A stretch of 64,000 nt of DNA. Source: Microcoleus sp. EPA2. Its GTDB lineage: Bacteria > Cyanobacteriota > Cyanobacteriia > Cyanobacteriales > Microcoleaceae. A model generated the notes under the pieces. It was not told where the DNA came from and did no database searches. It saw nothing but the letters and a program-made list of their open reading frames with translations. The first letter of the stretch is position 1. The number at the start of each line of letters is the position of its first letter. Both the position numbers and the translations under genes were made by a program. The stretch covers positions 1 through 64,000 of the forward strand of contig JAHRFD010000016.1 in assembly GCA_020882975.1 (NCBI GenBank). Reading direction: 5' to 3'. Below are positions 42,547 through 51,207 of the stretch, piece after piece.

Positions 42547-43203
42547 ATGACTAAATCCGATCCAAATCGAGTTTTGCGGCAGTTACCCTTAGTGGCTGGA
42601 GGATTAGCCGGTACTCTGCTGATGGTCAATCGCTTGCTGACTGAGCAACTCACCGATTCTCAAGCTCGCTCCGATGCTCTGGGGGTGATTATCAGTGCTG
42701 TACTGATTTTAACAGGTTTGCTATGGCAGCAGGTGCAGGCGCGATCGCCCGATTCAGTCCAACTCATTGGCGAAGAAGGTTTTGAATTTGCGCCGGATTT
42801 GCCGGATGTGGTGAAAATAGAATTGGCTTGGGCCTCCCGTTTGCTATTGACAAATACGGCCACAAGGGCGATCGTGATTTTATATCAAGGAAAAGTTATA
42901 TTGCGACGTGGCATTTTAGCAGTCAATCCCGAAGTTAAACCAGGCCCAATCTTGCAGCGAGTATTCGAGAAAAACAAACCAGTTTATTTAGTAAATTTGA
43001 ATATTTATCCCGGCAAAATTGAATTTGACTATTTACCTGAAAATACCCAAGGAGTGATTTGTCAGCCCCTTGGCAATCAAGGCGTTTTAATTTTAGGTGC
43101 TAACGCGCCTCGCAGCTATACAAAACAAGATGAAAATTGGGTTGAAGGCATTGCCGAGAAATTAGAAAATACCCTGAATCAACATTTAATAGCAAACAAG
43201 TAA
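42547..43203 (+). CDS. Cofactor assembly of complex C subunit B (CCB-type)
   Basis: A 218-residue membrane protein of the family that inserts heme c(i) (heme c_n) into cytochrome b6. Two N-terminal transmembrane helices (LPLVAGGLAGTLLMVNRLL and ALGVIISAVLILTGLLWQQV, about 13-60) are followed by a soluble domain with FAPDLPDVVKIELAWASRLL and a GAF-like core (GVICQPLGNQGVLILGANAP). It lies about 100 bases after rpaB on the same strand, a neighbourhood I recall as conserved in cyanobacteria, though I cannot verify that here. Confidence 0.75.
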   Translation: MTKSDPNRVLRQLPLVAGGLAGTLLMVNRLLTEQLTDSQARSDALGVIISAVLILTGLLWQQVQARSPDSVQLIGEEGFEFAPDLPDVVKIELAWASRLLLTNTATRAIVILYQGKVILRRGILAVNPEVKPGPILQRVFEKNKPVYLVNLNIYPGKIEFDYLPENTQGVICQPLGNQGVLILGANAPRSYTKQDENWVEGIAEKLENTLNQHLIANK

Positions 43204-43306
43204 GGCGCGTCGCTACAGAATCCTGGCCTATAGCCAGAATAGTCGATCGCGATGCACCTTACTTTTACCAAGGCATTCACGGGTTATCCTATCTTTGACC
43301 GTTGAA

Positions 43307-43405
43307 GCGGAATGATTTAACCTTACTAGAACACTCTTGACACAGAGTCCGAGAATAGAACTCTGAATAGTTCGGATGAAGAGAGGATTTAATATCATAG
43401 CCGGA
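43307..43405 (+). repeat. Dispersed repeat, copy 4
   Basis: AATGATTTAACCTTACTAG, ACACAGAGTCCGAGAATAG and GGATTTAATATCATAGCCGG: the most diverged copy of the family at 14123, 16402 and 19457. Confidence 0.6.
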
Positions 43406-43438
43406 TTGGGCATCACGATATCAATTCACTCAACACTA

Positions 43439-44116
43439 CTATCGAGCCCAATCAGTACCGCGCCACAGCATAAAAAACAAAACGCTAGAAATCAGCGCCC
43501 CCAATAGCCACTTAATCGCATTTTTGAATAGCCCCAAGCGCTGATTTGACTGCACCACTGCGCTTTGAGCCTGCAAACGTTCCTTCGCCGGAGTAATTCT
43601 CGAAAGAATTTGAGTTTTCAATTCCTGCGGGTTTTGCGTATCCGCTGGTACTCCCAGGCGATTTAGTTCAGTGCCCAAATTCTTTAAGTCTTCGGGAGTA
43701 CCCTTATTCAGCCTTTCTTCCACTTGCTGCAACTGAGCTAATTGTTGGTTTGCTTGATTGGTAATCTGTTTATTGTTTTGATTGTTGACATAAATAGTGC
43801 CAAAAAGCCCCAAGGGTAGCATTAACAGAAATACCAGGGCCAGTAACAGACAAATCCAAGACAAAAACTTCAAAAAAATGTCTTCCAAGCTTCTGCGATC
43901 GTAACCTTCTCCAAAAAATATGAGGGTCATGGCCAACAGAGGAACTGGTACTCGTTCTACCACAGCCCCAATCGTCTGCAATTCCCACACACGATTGCCA
44001 AAATTTGCTGGTATCAGAACAGCGATCGTATCTAATAATGACAAAATTAATAGACCGTAGCCAATCCAACGCAGCCTGTATATAGAAAAACCTTGCTCGC
44101 CTTGTATGTCATTCAT
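43439..44116 (-). CDS. HpsJ-like membrane protein
   Basis: A 225-residue membrane protein resembling HpsJ, a component linked to hormogonium polysaccharide and motility in filamentous cyanobacteria. Helices lie at about 16-35, 58-70 and 82-108 (LSWICLLLALVFLLMLPLGL). Then comes an Asn/Gln-rich coiled segment (NNQNNKQITNQANQQLAQLQ) and a final helix (WLLGALISSVLFFMLW). The ATG abuts a 57-bp element shared with rfbB. The polysaccharide-export context of the next genes fits, but the function is inferred. Confidence 0.7.
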   Translation of the reverse strand: MNDIQGEQGFSIYRLRWIGYGLLILSLLDTIAVLIPANFGNRVWELQTIGAVVERVPVPLLAMTLIFFGEGYDRRSLEDIFLKFLSWICLLLALVFLLMLPLGLFGTIYVNNQNNKQITNQANQQLAQLQQVEERLNKGTPEDLKNLGTELNRLGVPADTQNPQELKTQILSRITPAKERLQAQSAVVQSNQRLGLFKNAIKWLLGALISSVLFFMLWRGTDWAR

Positions 44117-44170
44117 AAAAAAAGTCCGGTAAGTGGGAAACTCAGCGTTTTTAGACCTGAGTTAGTGACA
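44114..44170 (-). promoter_or_regulatory. 57-bp start-codon element, copy 1 (HpsJ-like gene)
   Basis: Read on the minus strand, AACTCAG...CTGAGTT forms a 7-bp hairpin (loop GGTCTAAAAACG region), followed by TTCCCACTTACCGGAC and a T7 run that ends at the ATG. It is the same as 47063-47119 at 55 of 57 positions. No Shine-Dalgarno sequence precedes the start codon, so the element probably acts as an RNA leader. Confidence 0.6.
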
Positions 44171-44213
44171 AAATAATGCGCCTGTTGTTAAGAACAATCT
44201 CTCTTGACTTGAC

Positions 44214-44882
44214 TTAAGGTTCGGGAAATCTGGGCTGCCACCACCCATACCAAGAAACCCAAGCATTCTCTAGAATTTTCTTGGCATCTTCACGATTTGT
44301 TTGGTCCAAAGGTATAGACATTTGGGTCCACAAACAGCGCTGATCTTGAATATTTCCCTTACCCAATAGCCAAAACAAAATGCGGTTGAAATTCCAGTCA
44401 CGAGTATTTCGGTTGTATCTAAACTGTTCGGCTGTCACTGTAGCACGGCCGCGGGGATTTATGCAGGAACTCAGGTATAGTCGATTTTGCTGGGGCAAAA
44501 TTCCGTAAAAACCCACACCTTGAGTTTCTGCCAATGCTAGTTTACCAGGAGACGACTTGAGAATAGTATGTCCTTTCATCATATTTTCAACATCTCCGGT
44601 GGTTCCAACCACATAACGCATCTCTATTTCTAGAGTAGTGTTATTTTTTTGATATTCATACTTTCGCCCAACTTTTATTTGAGAATTATCGCTAATTTTC
44701 AGAGGTGTACTCTCCTGCATTTGCCAATCAGTTAGAGGTACGGACTCTGGAAAATCAAAGGGGGTCAGGGAAAAATTACCTGTCGATGGAGAGAGTGTCA
44801 ATCTTCCTATAACTAATAAAACCCCTGTAAAAGTAACCGCTAAAATAGAAATTCTCGCGGTTTTCCAATAGGTAATAGCCAT
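44214..44882 (-). CDS. Cyanoexosortase A-associated (EpsI-like) protein
   Basis: A 222-residue single-pass protein: an N-terminal signal anchor (ISILAVTFTGVLLVIGRLTL, about 10-29) followed by an EpsI-like periplasmic domain (LTDWQMQESTPLKISDN, GRKYEYQKNNTTLEIEMRYV, and TRDWNFNRILFWLLGKG). The start overlaps the stop of the exosortase gene (TAATG), so the pair is coupled. In exosortase systems such a protein assists processing or surface delivery of PEP-CTERM-type proteins; the details are unknown. Confidence 0.78.
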   Translation of the reverse strand: MAITYWKTARISILAVTFTGVLLVIGRLTLSPSTGNFSLTPFDFPESVPLTDWQMQESTPLKISDNSQIKVGRKYEYQKNNTTLEIEMRYVVGTTGDVENMMKGHTILKSSPGKLALAETQGVGFYGILPQQNRLYLSSCINPRGRATVTAEQFRYNRNTRDWNFNRILFWLLGKGNIQDQRCLWTQMSIPLDQTNREDAKKILENAWVSWYGWWQPRFPEP

Positions 44883-45730
44883 TAGTGATTAGTTGTTTTT
44901 TGATGGGGCGTGTCTTGCAAGATTGCCAACCAACAGAATAACCCGAACAGGAAGACTGCAATCATTGAAAAAATTACCGATCCATTGCCTTCATGCCAGT
45001 ATTTAAAAGCTTCCGGTTGAGATAGTGATACCAGTACAGCCATGAGAGCAACTCTGGCTGCATTGACTACAAATCCAATAAGGACTGCAATGATGGGGAC
45101 TACAATTTTTTGTGTGTTGGTTGTAGGAAACATTAGTAAAAACACGATTGCTAGTCCTAATAATTGTAGGATTGCATTCACTCCAGAACAGCCATGATAC
45201 ACCTCCACGCTACCTTTTTCTAGAATAAGAAATACTCCTTGACGAACAACTTCAAATCCTAAATAGTGGAGGAGGAAAGCTGAAAATTTAGCGGTTAATA
45301 GGGCAACATCAATAAATACTCCTATGAGTCCTGGAGGAATACCTGTATAGGCGAGAATCAGAAGTTCTTGCCAATATTGTTTCAGTCCTTTGGTTCCAGA
45401 AGCTAGCAAAGCCAGACTGATGCCAGATAAGAAAGGTGTTATCCTGATAAAAAAGTCGTAGCCATATATGGATGAACTTTTGAGCAATATTAAAGCAATT
45501 AATGATGCTGCAAAGCAACTGCTAAAAATTCCGCTTTCTAAAGTTAATGTTTCGTGTCTTTCCCAGATGAGAAATGCTACGACTCCCCAGAAGAGTAACA
45601 TTGTGCCGAATAGGTCTGTACTGTCTGTTCTAGCAGTGAGAGTCAGGTGTATGACTATCAAACCGGAGGCTATGCCTAACAGCCAGTATTTAGGTTCCAG
45701 GAGGCGATCGATCCATTTCATTTCGGTCAT
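44882..45730 (-). CDS. crtA: Cyanoexosortase A
   Basis: A 282-residue polytopic membrane transpeptidase of the exosortase family, predicted to recognise PEP-CTERM sorting signals on exported proteins. Its catalytic residues are visible: Cys in VEVYHGCSGVNAILQLLG (about 185), Arg in GFVVNAARVALMAVLV (about 222) and His in FKYWHEGNGSVIFSM (about 247). Eight or so helices are predicted. It is overlapped by its EpsI-like partner. I see no PEP-CTERM substrate gene in the window. Confidence 0.87.
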   Translation of the reverse strand: MTEMKWIDRLLEPKYWLLGIASGLIVIHLTLTARTDSTDLFGTMLLFWGVVAFLIWERHETLTLESGIFSSCFAASLIALILLKSSSIYGYDFFIRITPFLSGISLALLASGTKGLKQYWQELLILAYTGIPPGLIGVFIDVALLTAKFSAFLLHYLGFEVVRQGVFLILEKGSVEVYHGCSGVNAILQLLGLAIVFLLMFPTTNTQKIVVPIIAVLIGFVVNAARVALMAVLVSLSQPEAFKYWHEGNGSVIFSMIAVFLFGLFCWLAILQDTPHQKTTNH

Positions 45731-45776
45731 TGTTGCTTTCTCTTTGTAGTGGAAGCTTTCATTATTTGTTATTGGT

Positions 45777-45904
45777 TATTTGCGGTGCCCTGCCCTTCGA
45801 CTCCGCTCAGGAACCGCGTAGTCGAAGGGTTATTGGTTATGGGTTATTAGTTATTTGCGGTGCCCTGCCCTTCGACTCCGCTCAGGAACCGCGTAGTCGA
45901 AGGG
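45777..45904 (+). repeat. Two direct copies of a palindromic repeat
   Basis: A 53-base unit (TATTTGCGGTGCCCTGCCC... ending GTCGAAGGG) occurs at 45777-45829 and 45852-45904 with no difference I can see. Each has a CCCTTCGACTCCGC / GCGTAGTCGAAGGG inverted repeat. ACTAATG-type short repeats follow to 45960. A small frame across both is an artefact. Confidence 0.9.
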
Positions 45905-45958
45905 CACCGCAAATAACTACTGACTACTGACTACTGACTAATGACTAATGACTACTGA

Positions 45959-47065
45959 CTAATTAGTGTAGACTTTGCGGTAGTAACTCTGATATTCTTC
46001 CGACAGCAGTGGCTCCCACCAATCGCGATTGGCTAAATACCATTCTACAGTACGCCGCAAACCTTCCTCTACTGTGACTGAAGGAGTCCAATTTAGGTCA
46101 TTTTTAATTTTGGTTGCATCAATAGCATAACGTCGATCGTGTCCGGCTCTGTCTTTGACAAAGGTGATTAATTGTTCGCAGGGACGGGCGGGTAAATCTT
46201 CTGCCAACTCGTCCATTAGTTGGCATAGCATCTTGACTAAATCGAGATTTTTTACTTCGTTGTTGCCGCCTACATTATAAGTTTCTCCGGGCTTACCGTC
46301 GTGGATTACGGCATCTAAAGCTCGGCAGTGGTCGAGTACATATAGCCAATCTCGGACGTTTTGACCGTCGCCATAAACTGGCAATGGTTTGCCCAAAAGC
46401 ATATTGATGCACATTAATGGAATTAGCTTTTCGGGGAAGTGATAGGGACCGTAATTGTTAGAGCAATTGGTGATAATTGTGGGGACACCGTAGGTATGGA
46501 AATAGGCACGGGCGAGGTGGTCGCTACCGGCTTTTGAGGCTGAGTAGGGACTATTGGGCTCGTAGGCGGTTGTTTCAGTAAATGCTGGGTCGTCGGGGCC
46601 AAGACTGCCATAAACTTCGTCCGTGGAAACATGGAGAAAGCGCATTTGTGCTTTGAGGGACAAGTCGTCTATTGCTTCAAAATGCTTGCGGAAGGCTTCG
46701 AGAAGGGTGAAGGTTCCGACAACGTTTGTTTGGACAAAGGCGGCAGGCCCGATAATCGATCGATCGACGTGGGATTCTGCCGCAAAATGGGCGACTGTGT
46801 TGATGTTTTCGGTTTGAAGTAAGGTATCGATCAGGGCCCGATCGCAAATATCCCCTTGTACAAACCGAAAATTTTCTCCCCCTTCCAAACTGGCTAGGGT
46901 TTTTCTGTTTCCTGCATAGGTGAGAGCATCGAGTACCACTACTCGATCGCCTGGATAGCTACTGCACCAGTGATGTACAAAATTGGAGCCGATAAATCCA
47001 GCCCCACCTGTTACCAACAATCGGCGAGGCGATCTTACTATGCCTTGATCCATGCTGTCTGTCAT
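45959..47065 (-). CDS. rfbB: dTDP-glucose 4,6-dehydratase
   Basis: A 368-residue extended short-chain dehydrogenase converting dTDP-glucose to dTDP-4-keto-6-deoxyglucose, the second step of dTDP-rhamnose synthesis for polysaccharide. NAD-binding LLVTGGAGFIGSNFVHHW (16-33), HFAAESHVDRSI (about 93), the catalytic FLHVSTDEVYGSLG, YSASKAGSDHLARAY and NNYGPYHFPEKLIP motifs are intact. The start codon abuts the 57-bp element shared with the HpsJ-like gene. The other rfb genes are not adjacent. Confidence 0.95.
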   Translation of the reverse strand: MTDSMDQGIVRSPRRLLVTGGAGFIGSNFVHHWCSSYPGDRVVVLDALTYAGNRKTLASLEGGENFRFVQGDICDRALIDTLLQTENINTVAHFAAESHVDRSIIGPAAFVQTNVVGTFTLLEAFRKHFEAIDDLSLKAQMRFLHVSTDEVYGSLGPDDPAFTETTAYEPNSPYSASKAGSDHLARAYFHTYGVPTIITNCSNNYGPYHFPEKLIPLMCINMLLGKPLPVYGDGQNVRDWLYVLDHCRALDAVIHDGKPGETYNVGGNNEVKNLDLVKMLCQLMDELAEDLPARPCEQLITFVKDRAGHDRRYAIDATKIKNDLNWTPSVTVEEGLRRTVEWYLANRDWWEPLLSEEYQSYYRKVYTN

Positions 47066-47119
47066 AAAAAAAGTCCGGTAAGTGGGAAACTCAGCGTCTT
47101 TAGACCTGAGTTACTGACA
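47063..47119 (-). promoter_or_regulatory. 57-bp start-codon element, copy 2 (rfbB)
   Basis: The second copy of the element at 44114-44170. Its two differences lie at the loop (A to G) and at the base flanking the stem, leaving the AACTCAG/CTGAGTT hairpin and the CCGGAC-T7-ATG junction unchanged. Conservation of the paired bases hints at selection on RNA structure. Confidence 0.6.
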
Positions 47120-47467
47120 TTGCTTGCAATAACTAAGTCTTTTCAAAAATAACCTTAAAAGTAGTTTGTCACCAAGTATTTGTCACTGTGTAATTAAATT
47201 TTCTACTCTTTGATATCAGATTTTTGAATTGATGCGCGATCGCACTCTGGGCGACACCGCACAAAAGCCATCCCTCTGTGTTCGCTCAAATGCTTGTCCT
47301 ACAAGGCTTTTGGTTGTTTATTGCCCCACGCAATTGGCAGTGGTGATTGCTGTTGATTCTGGATATGTGCGATCGAATCGCGATTTTGGTGCCTCTGAGA
47401 GTTGATAGATTTGTGAAGAGCTGCTACCATTATTTTTTTAATTATCCTTTACAAAATCCAGAGCACC
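47120..47467. other. Intergenic region
   Basis: About 350 bases between divergent rfbB and a secreted protein. AAAAGCC (near 47271) and GGCTTTT (near 47306) form a weak inverted repeat. Otherwise nothing is recognised; the frame at 47347-47766 is out of phase with the real gene and not gene-like. Confidence 0.4.
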
Positions 47468-47980
47468 ATGAAAAAGTTTCAAGTGTTAGCTGGCATTGCT
47501 TCGAGCGTTGCGATCGCGAGCAGTATTGCACTAGGCGACGCAGCATTGGCTTTTCCTTGTTCCTACAGCAAATCCAATGCTACTCAATCGGGTTCTGCAA
47601 CAACCCTAGTTGGTTCCGGTGGCGAGGCTCAAATGAATCCCTACAAATCTTACAAAAGATTAGCTTTGGGTTTTCTCGGCTTAGCTGGGGTTTTGGGCGG
47701 TGGCGCTGCTTACATGAGTTACCGTGTAGGCAAACGGGCTCAGGCTGCTTGCGCTGCCATGAGTGATAATTTTGAAGTTTTTCAAGAGTCGATCGCCGAT
47801 GAATCGATGGAAGCATACCTGGAAGTTCCCACGGATGCTGAATACGAGTCCCCGATGGCTGCAACTGAAAGTGCATCACCCCTGCTAGTGGTTCGGGAAC
47901 ACCCGGAAGCACCTGGTGGCGAACTGGATTTGGGATCGTCTCGCCCGATCGCATCTGCCCCAAGTGCGATCGTCCAATAG
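47468..47980 (+). CDS. Secreted single-pass hypothetical protein
   Basis: A 170-residue exported protein of unknown function. The signal peptide (KKFQVLAGIASSVAIASSI, cleavage near ALAFP) precedes a short Ser/Gly-rich segment, a second hydrophobic helix LALGFLGLAGVLGGGAAYMS (about 64-83) and an acidic, Pro/Ser-rich C-terminus (LEVPTDAEYESPMAATESAS). The Cys pair at about 31 and 95 might form a disulfide. It stands alone between rfbB and the DUF1517 gene. Confidence 0.6.
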   Translation: MKKFQVLAGIASSVAIASSIALGDAALAFPCSYSKSNATQSGSATTLVGSGGEAQMNPYKSYKRLALGFLGLAGVLGGGAAYMSYRVGKRAQAACAAMSDNFEVFQESIADESMEAYLEVPTDAEYESPMAATESASPLLVVREHPEAPGGELDLGSSRPIASAPSAIVQ

Positions 47981-48127
47981 TAATCTTGCGGTAGCACCAA
48001 TTTGGAGTAAATCGGAACTCCGATTTACTTCAGCTACTCACCTCTTACTAAAAATCCGTCACAAGATAGACAAAAAATTTTTATTTGAAAGTGTAAAATA
48101 TATAACTATAGATTAAAACCATGGGTT

Positions 48128-48733
48128 ATGAATACTATTGGCGATCGATTCAATCAATTCACAGGTAAAACGCGATTTGCAGTTTGTCGCGTATTCATTC
48201 ACCTCAGTGGTGAAGAAGTTGCACCATTGTTGGGAGTTCTCAACAGCACTGCCAGAGATGCCATAGACGCCGATGGGGATTTAACAGTCCTCGGAGAAGG
48301 CTTGGTACAAGTTTGCAATCACCTATTGCAGTACGATAACTACTGGCAATCAGCGGCCAACGAAGGTGATGTTTTTTGGGATGAAGGGGAAGCAGGCGAT
48401 TATGTAGATGAACTGTTTACAGATTCAGCAGAACGCTATCTGAGCGAACCTCAATACAGCAACTCTGTGGACGATCGCAATTCTCCCTTATCTTTGCCCG
48501 TGACTAGAAATGTCGTGGTGATGCTGACAGTAGCCTATGAAGGCGAAGTTCCCCAACTGGAAACAGACCTAGCAGATATCAGCGCCCTAAAACAGGGTTT
48601 AAAAGCACTGATTAATTTACACTATCAGCAAAGGCTCAGAGCTATCCAAATTCACTTTTCGCCCGCACAGTTGGGAGACGAACTTACTAACGACCAATTG
48701 TTGGTAAATTTTTCCGAACTCATTCCTCTCTAG
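48128..48733 (+). CDS. DUF1517-like cyanobacterial protein
   Basis: A 201-residue soluble protein of a cyanobacteria-restricted family (I believe DUF1517). The N-terminal half is helical and acidic (GDVFWDEGEAGDYVDELFTD). The C-terminal half carries the conserved block RNVVVMLTVAYEGEVPQLET, LADISALKQGLKALINLHYQ and IHFSPAQLGDELTNDQLLVN. Function unknown. No signal peptide or transmembrane helix; related DUF1517 proteins can be membrane-anchored, so this is a short form. Confidence 0.65.
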   Translation: MNTIGDRFNQFTGKTRFAVCRVFIHLSGEEVAPLLGVLNSTARDAIDADGDLTVLGEGLVQVCNHLLQYDNYWQSAANEGDVFWDEGEAGDYVDELFTDSAERYLSEPQYSNSVDDRNSPLSLPVTRNVVVMLTVAYEGEVPQLETDLADISALKQGLKALINLHYQQRLRAIQIHFSPAQLGDELTNDQLLVNFSELIPL

Positions 48734-48739
48734 GGAAGT

Positions 48740-48896
48740 AAGTAGTTAGTAGTCATTAGTCATTAGTCATTAGTTAGTAGTCATTAGTTAGGAGTCATTA
48801 GTTATTAGTTAGACTTTGCATAAAATCACAAATAACAACTAACAAATAACCAATAACAAATAACAAACAACAAATAACAAATAACCAATTCAAATT
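48740..48896. repeat. Short tandem repeats (ATTAGTC / AACAAAT)
   Basis: TTAGTCA units followed by AACAAAT/AACCAAT units fill the gap up to the lipoprotein gene, leaving no recognisable Shine-Dalgarno sequence before its ATG. Confidence 0.85.
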
Positions 48897-48903
48897 AGTA
48901 TTT

Positions 48904-49785
48904 ATGCTGCGAAAATTGATAGTTTATTTCATGGCTTTAACATTGTGCGTCACCACTATAGGCTGTGGTTCTCCCACTCCCACGCCGGAGGCAAATCAGA
49001 ATGTTAATACTGTCCGTTCTGCCCCCCCTAGCAATAATAATTTAAGTCCCGGCCAATATCCCTTACAGCAAGCTACCTACGACGATAGTGAGGGGGAATA
49101 TAGTTTGATGTTACTCAATACTCCCCCCGGTACTTCCTCTGTTTATCGATCGAGAGATTTGCAAATGGCTAGGTTAACGGATGAGGAAATATCCCAAGGT
49201 AAAAAAAGTTATCTGAATTTAGACAAAGATCGAGCCAGTTTACATTTGACTGAAGATTTTAAAATAGAGTACGTTCATAACGTGACCGAAACAGTCAGTA
49301 ATCCTCAAACAGGTCAGCCACAAACAGTGGTAGTAAGACAGCAATCTGGTTTCTGGGCTCCGTTTGCTGGGGCCTTGGCCGGTCAGGCGATCGGCAGTTT
49401 GTTATTCACACCCCGATATTATGTGCCACCAGTCTATCAGCCGGGAGTAATTCTCACAGGATATGGCGGGTACGGTAACACTTACCGCGAGGCTGTTAAC
49501 CAATATCAAACTCGCTATCAAGCCCCCCCACCTGCTGTCAGAAACCGTCAAGCTTTAAGGACTACTGGCCGCTTGCGATCGCCCACATCCAACACCCCAG
49601 CAACTCGTCGCCCAGTACCGCCCAATGCCAATCGATCGACCGGTTCGGGTTATGGTGGCAGCACTTTGAGACGATCGACAAAACCAACTTCCCCGCAACA
49701 AAGGCGCACTCCCAGTTTTGGTAGCGGTGGAAACTCTCGTACACCCAGTCGGAGTCCTGCTTTCGGAAGCCGTAGAAGGCGTTAG
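48904..49785 (+). CDS. Lipoprotein with Gly/Arg/Ser-rich tail
   Basis: A 293-residue predicted lipoprotein. The signal peptide MLRKLIVYFMALTLCVTTIG ends at a lipobox with Cys21 (TIGC). A middle region with VYRSRDLQMARLTDEEISQG and VVVRQQSGFWAPFAGALAGQ contains a short glycine-zipper-like hydrophobic stretch (about 155-170). The last 90 residues are low complexity, rich in Arg, Ser, Pro and Thr. The family is unrecognised; an envelope structural role is a guess. Confidence 0.65.
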   Translation: MLRKLIVYFMALTLCVTTIGCGSPTPTPEANQNVNTVRSAPPSNNNLSPGQYPLQQATYDDSEGEYSLMLLNTPPGTSSVYRSRDLQMARLTDEEISQGKKSYLNLDKDRASLHLTEDFKIEYVHNVTETVSNPQTGQPQTVVVRQQSGFWAPFAGALAGQAIGSLLFTPRYYVPPVYQPGVILTGYGGYGNTYREAVNQYQTRYQAPPPAVRNRQALRTTGRLRSPTSNTPATRRPVPPNANRSTGSGYGGSTLRRSTKPTSPQQRRTPSFGSGGNSRTPSRSPAFGSRRRR

Positions 49786-49814
49786 GTTCGAGATGAGCGG
49801 GCGATCGCCAATGG

Positions 49815-49844
49815 ATACCCGATTTTTTTCAAAAAGTCGGGTAT
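49815..49844. terminator. Bidirectional terminator between convergent genes
   Basis: ATACCCGA (49815-49822) pairs with TCGGGTAT (49837-49844), with T7 and A5 runs in the loop that extend the stem. It lies between the lipoprotein and cyclase genes, which converge. Confidence 0.7.
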
Positions 49845-49863
49845 TGTACATATCATCGTCAAT

Positions 49864-51207
49864 TTACTGACAGCGTTGCCAATACATTCTAGCCACTGTA
49901 TCCCCAGGATTGGCTTGCAAACATTGCTCTAACAGTCGAAGGGCAACCTCTTTATCAGAGGCATGATAAGAAACGATCGCCAGTTCAAAATTGCTTTGCA
50001 TGGCTAACTTCCCTTCTCGCAATTCGGGGGGATCGGCATTAAAAACTTCATACACGCCTACCTGTTCCGATTTCCCCTTGACTCGAACGCGATCGATCAA
50101 ACGAATGTCATAATTTTCAGGATTTTTTAAAGCTCGAAATGTGCGATCGCTAATCAGCAAAGGCACCCCGTACTGTTTAGTTAATCCCTCCAAACGAGAT
50201 GCTAAATTCACCGCATCGCCGATCACAGTTCCATCCATCCGAGATGCACCACCCACAGTTCCCAGTATCAATATCCCCGTATTAATGCCAATGCCAATTT
50301 TAATCGGCGGACGTTCCGGTCTCGTGCGCGTCGTATTATAGTCCGCTAGCCTTTGTAGCATAGCAATTCCACCTGTAACCGCCCGATCCGCATCTCCATT
50401 AAATAAAGCCATGATCGCATCACCAATATATTTATCAATAAACCCATGATTTTCGATAATCGCGGGTTCCATCCGCGAGAGATAACCATTAATAAATTTA
50501 AAATTATCATCCGGTGTCATCCTTTCTGATAAACTTGTAAAATCTCGAATATCTGAAAATAACACCGAAATTTCTTGCTGAATTTGTTCGCCTAATTGAA
50601 TATCAAGAAAGCTAGTTTTTTTTAATAACTGAAGAAACTGACGAGGAACAAAACGTAAAAAAGATTCATTAAGTGCTTGTAAATAACTTTCTTTTTCTTG
50701 AAGTTCTGCAATTAATTTAGCTTGCCTGCGAGTCAGGATTTCTAACTCTTGATTCATTTCTATAAGTTGATAATTTTTTTGTGCCAGTTGTTTATCTTGA
50801 CTATAACTGTGGATTGCTTCTGTTACCGTTAGTCTTAAATCTTCATCCTGCCAAGGTTTACCGATGTACCGATAAAGTTTAGCGTATTTGACCGCATTAG
50901 CAACCGCTTCAATAGTAGCTTGCCCAGTCAGCATTACTTTCAGGGTTTTTGGGGAAATTTCGTGAACGCGGCGCAATAGTTCGTCTCCCTTCATATCCGG
51001 CATAATATAATCGGAAATAATCAAGGGAATTTCATCACCCTCTTCAATTAATTCTGCCAGTAACTCTAAAGCATCCTCACCCCCTTCAGCAATTTCGATT
51101 CTATACTCCTCTCCGAAAGCTTTTCTCAGTTCCGATTTCAAACTCGTTAAAATAGTAACTTCATCATCTACACAAACAATCACAGGTTTTTTAGAAACTT
51201 TTGTCAT
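49864..51207 (-). CDS. Response regulator with class III adenylate/guanylate cyclase
   Basis: A 447-residue protein. The receiver (about 8-130; VCVDDEVTILTSLKSELR, Asp in LIISDYIMPDMKGDE, Lys in YIGKPW) is joined by a coiled coil (about 135-180) to a class III cyclase catalytic domain (about 215-400). Metal-binding aspartates are in VLFSDIRDFTSLSERM and IDKYIGDAIMALFNG; the substrate-selecting region GTVIGDAVNLASRLEG suggests ATP. Output should be cAMP under phosphorelay control. The start overlaps the upstream receiver gene (ATGA). Confidence 0.9.
   Translation of the reverse strand: MTKVSKKPVIVCVDDEVTILTSLKSELRKAFGEEYRIEIAEGGEDALELLAELIEEGDEIPLIISDYIMPDMKGDELLRRVHEISPKTLKVMLTGQATIEAVANAVKYAKLYRYIGKPWQDEDLRLTVTEAIHSYSQDKQLAQKNYQLIEMNQELEILTRRQAKLIAELQEKESYLQALNESFLRFVPRQFLQLLKKTSFLDIQLGEQIQQEISVLFSDIRDFTSLSERMTPDDNFKFINGYLSRMEPAIIENHGFIDKYIGDAIMALFNGDADRAVTGGIAMLQRLADYNTTRTRPERPPIKIGIGINTGILILGTVGGASRMDGTVIGDAVNLASRLEGLTKQYGVPLLISDRTFRALKNPENYDIRLIDRVRVKGKSEQVGVYEVFNADPPELREGKLAMQSNFELAIVSYHASDKEVALRLLEQCLQANPGDTVARMYWQRCQ

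Noticed and set aside
45730..45930. 66-codon plus-strand frame with a repeated peptide
   Set aside because: It is a translation of the two identical palindromic repeats.
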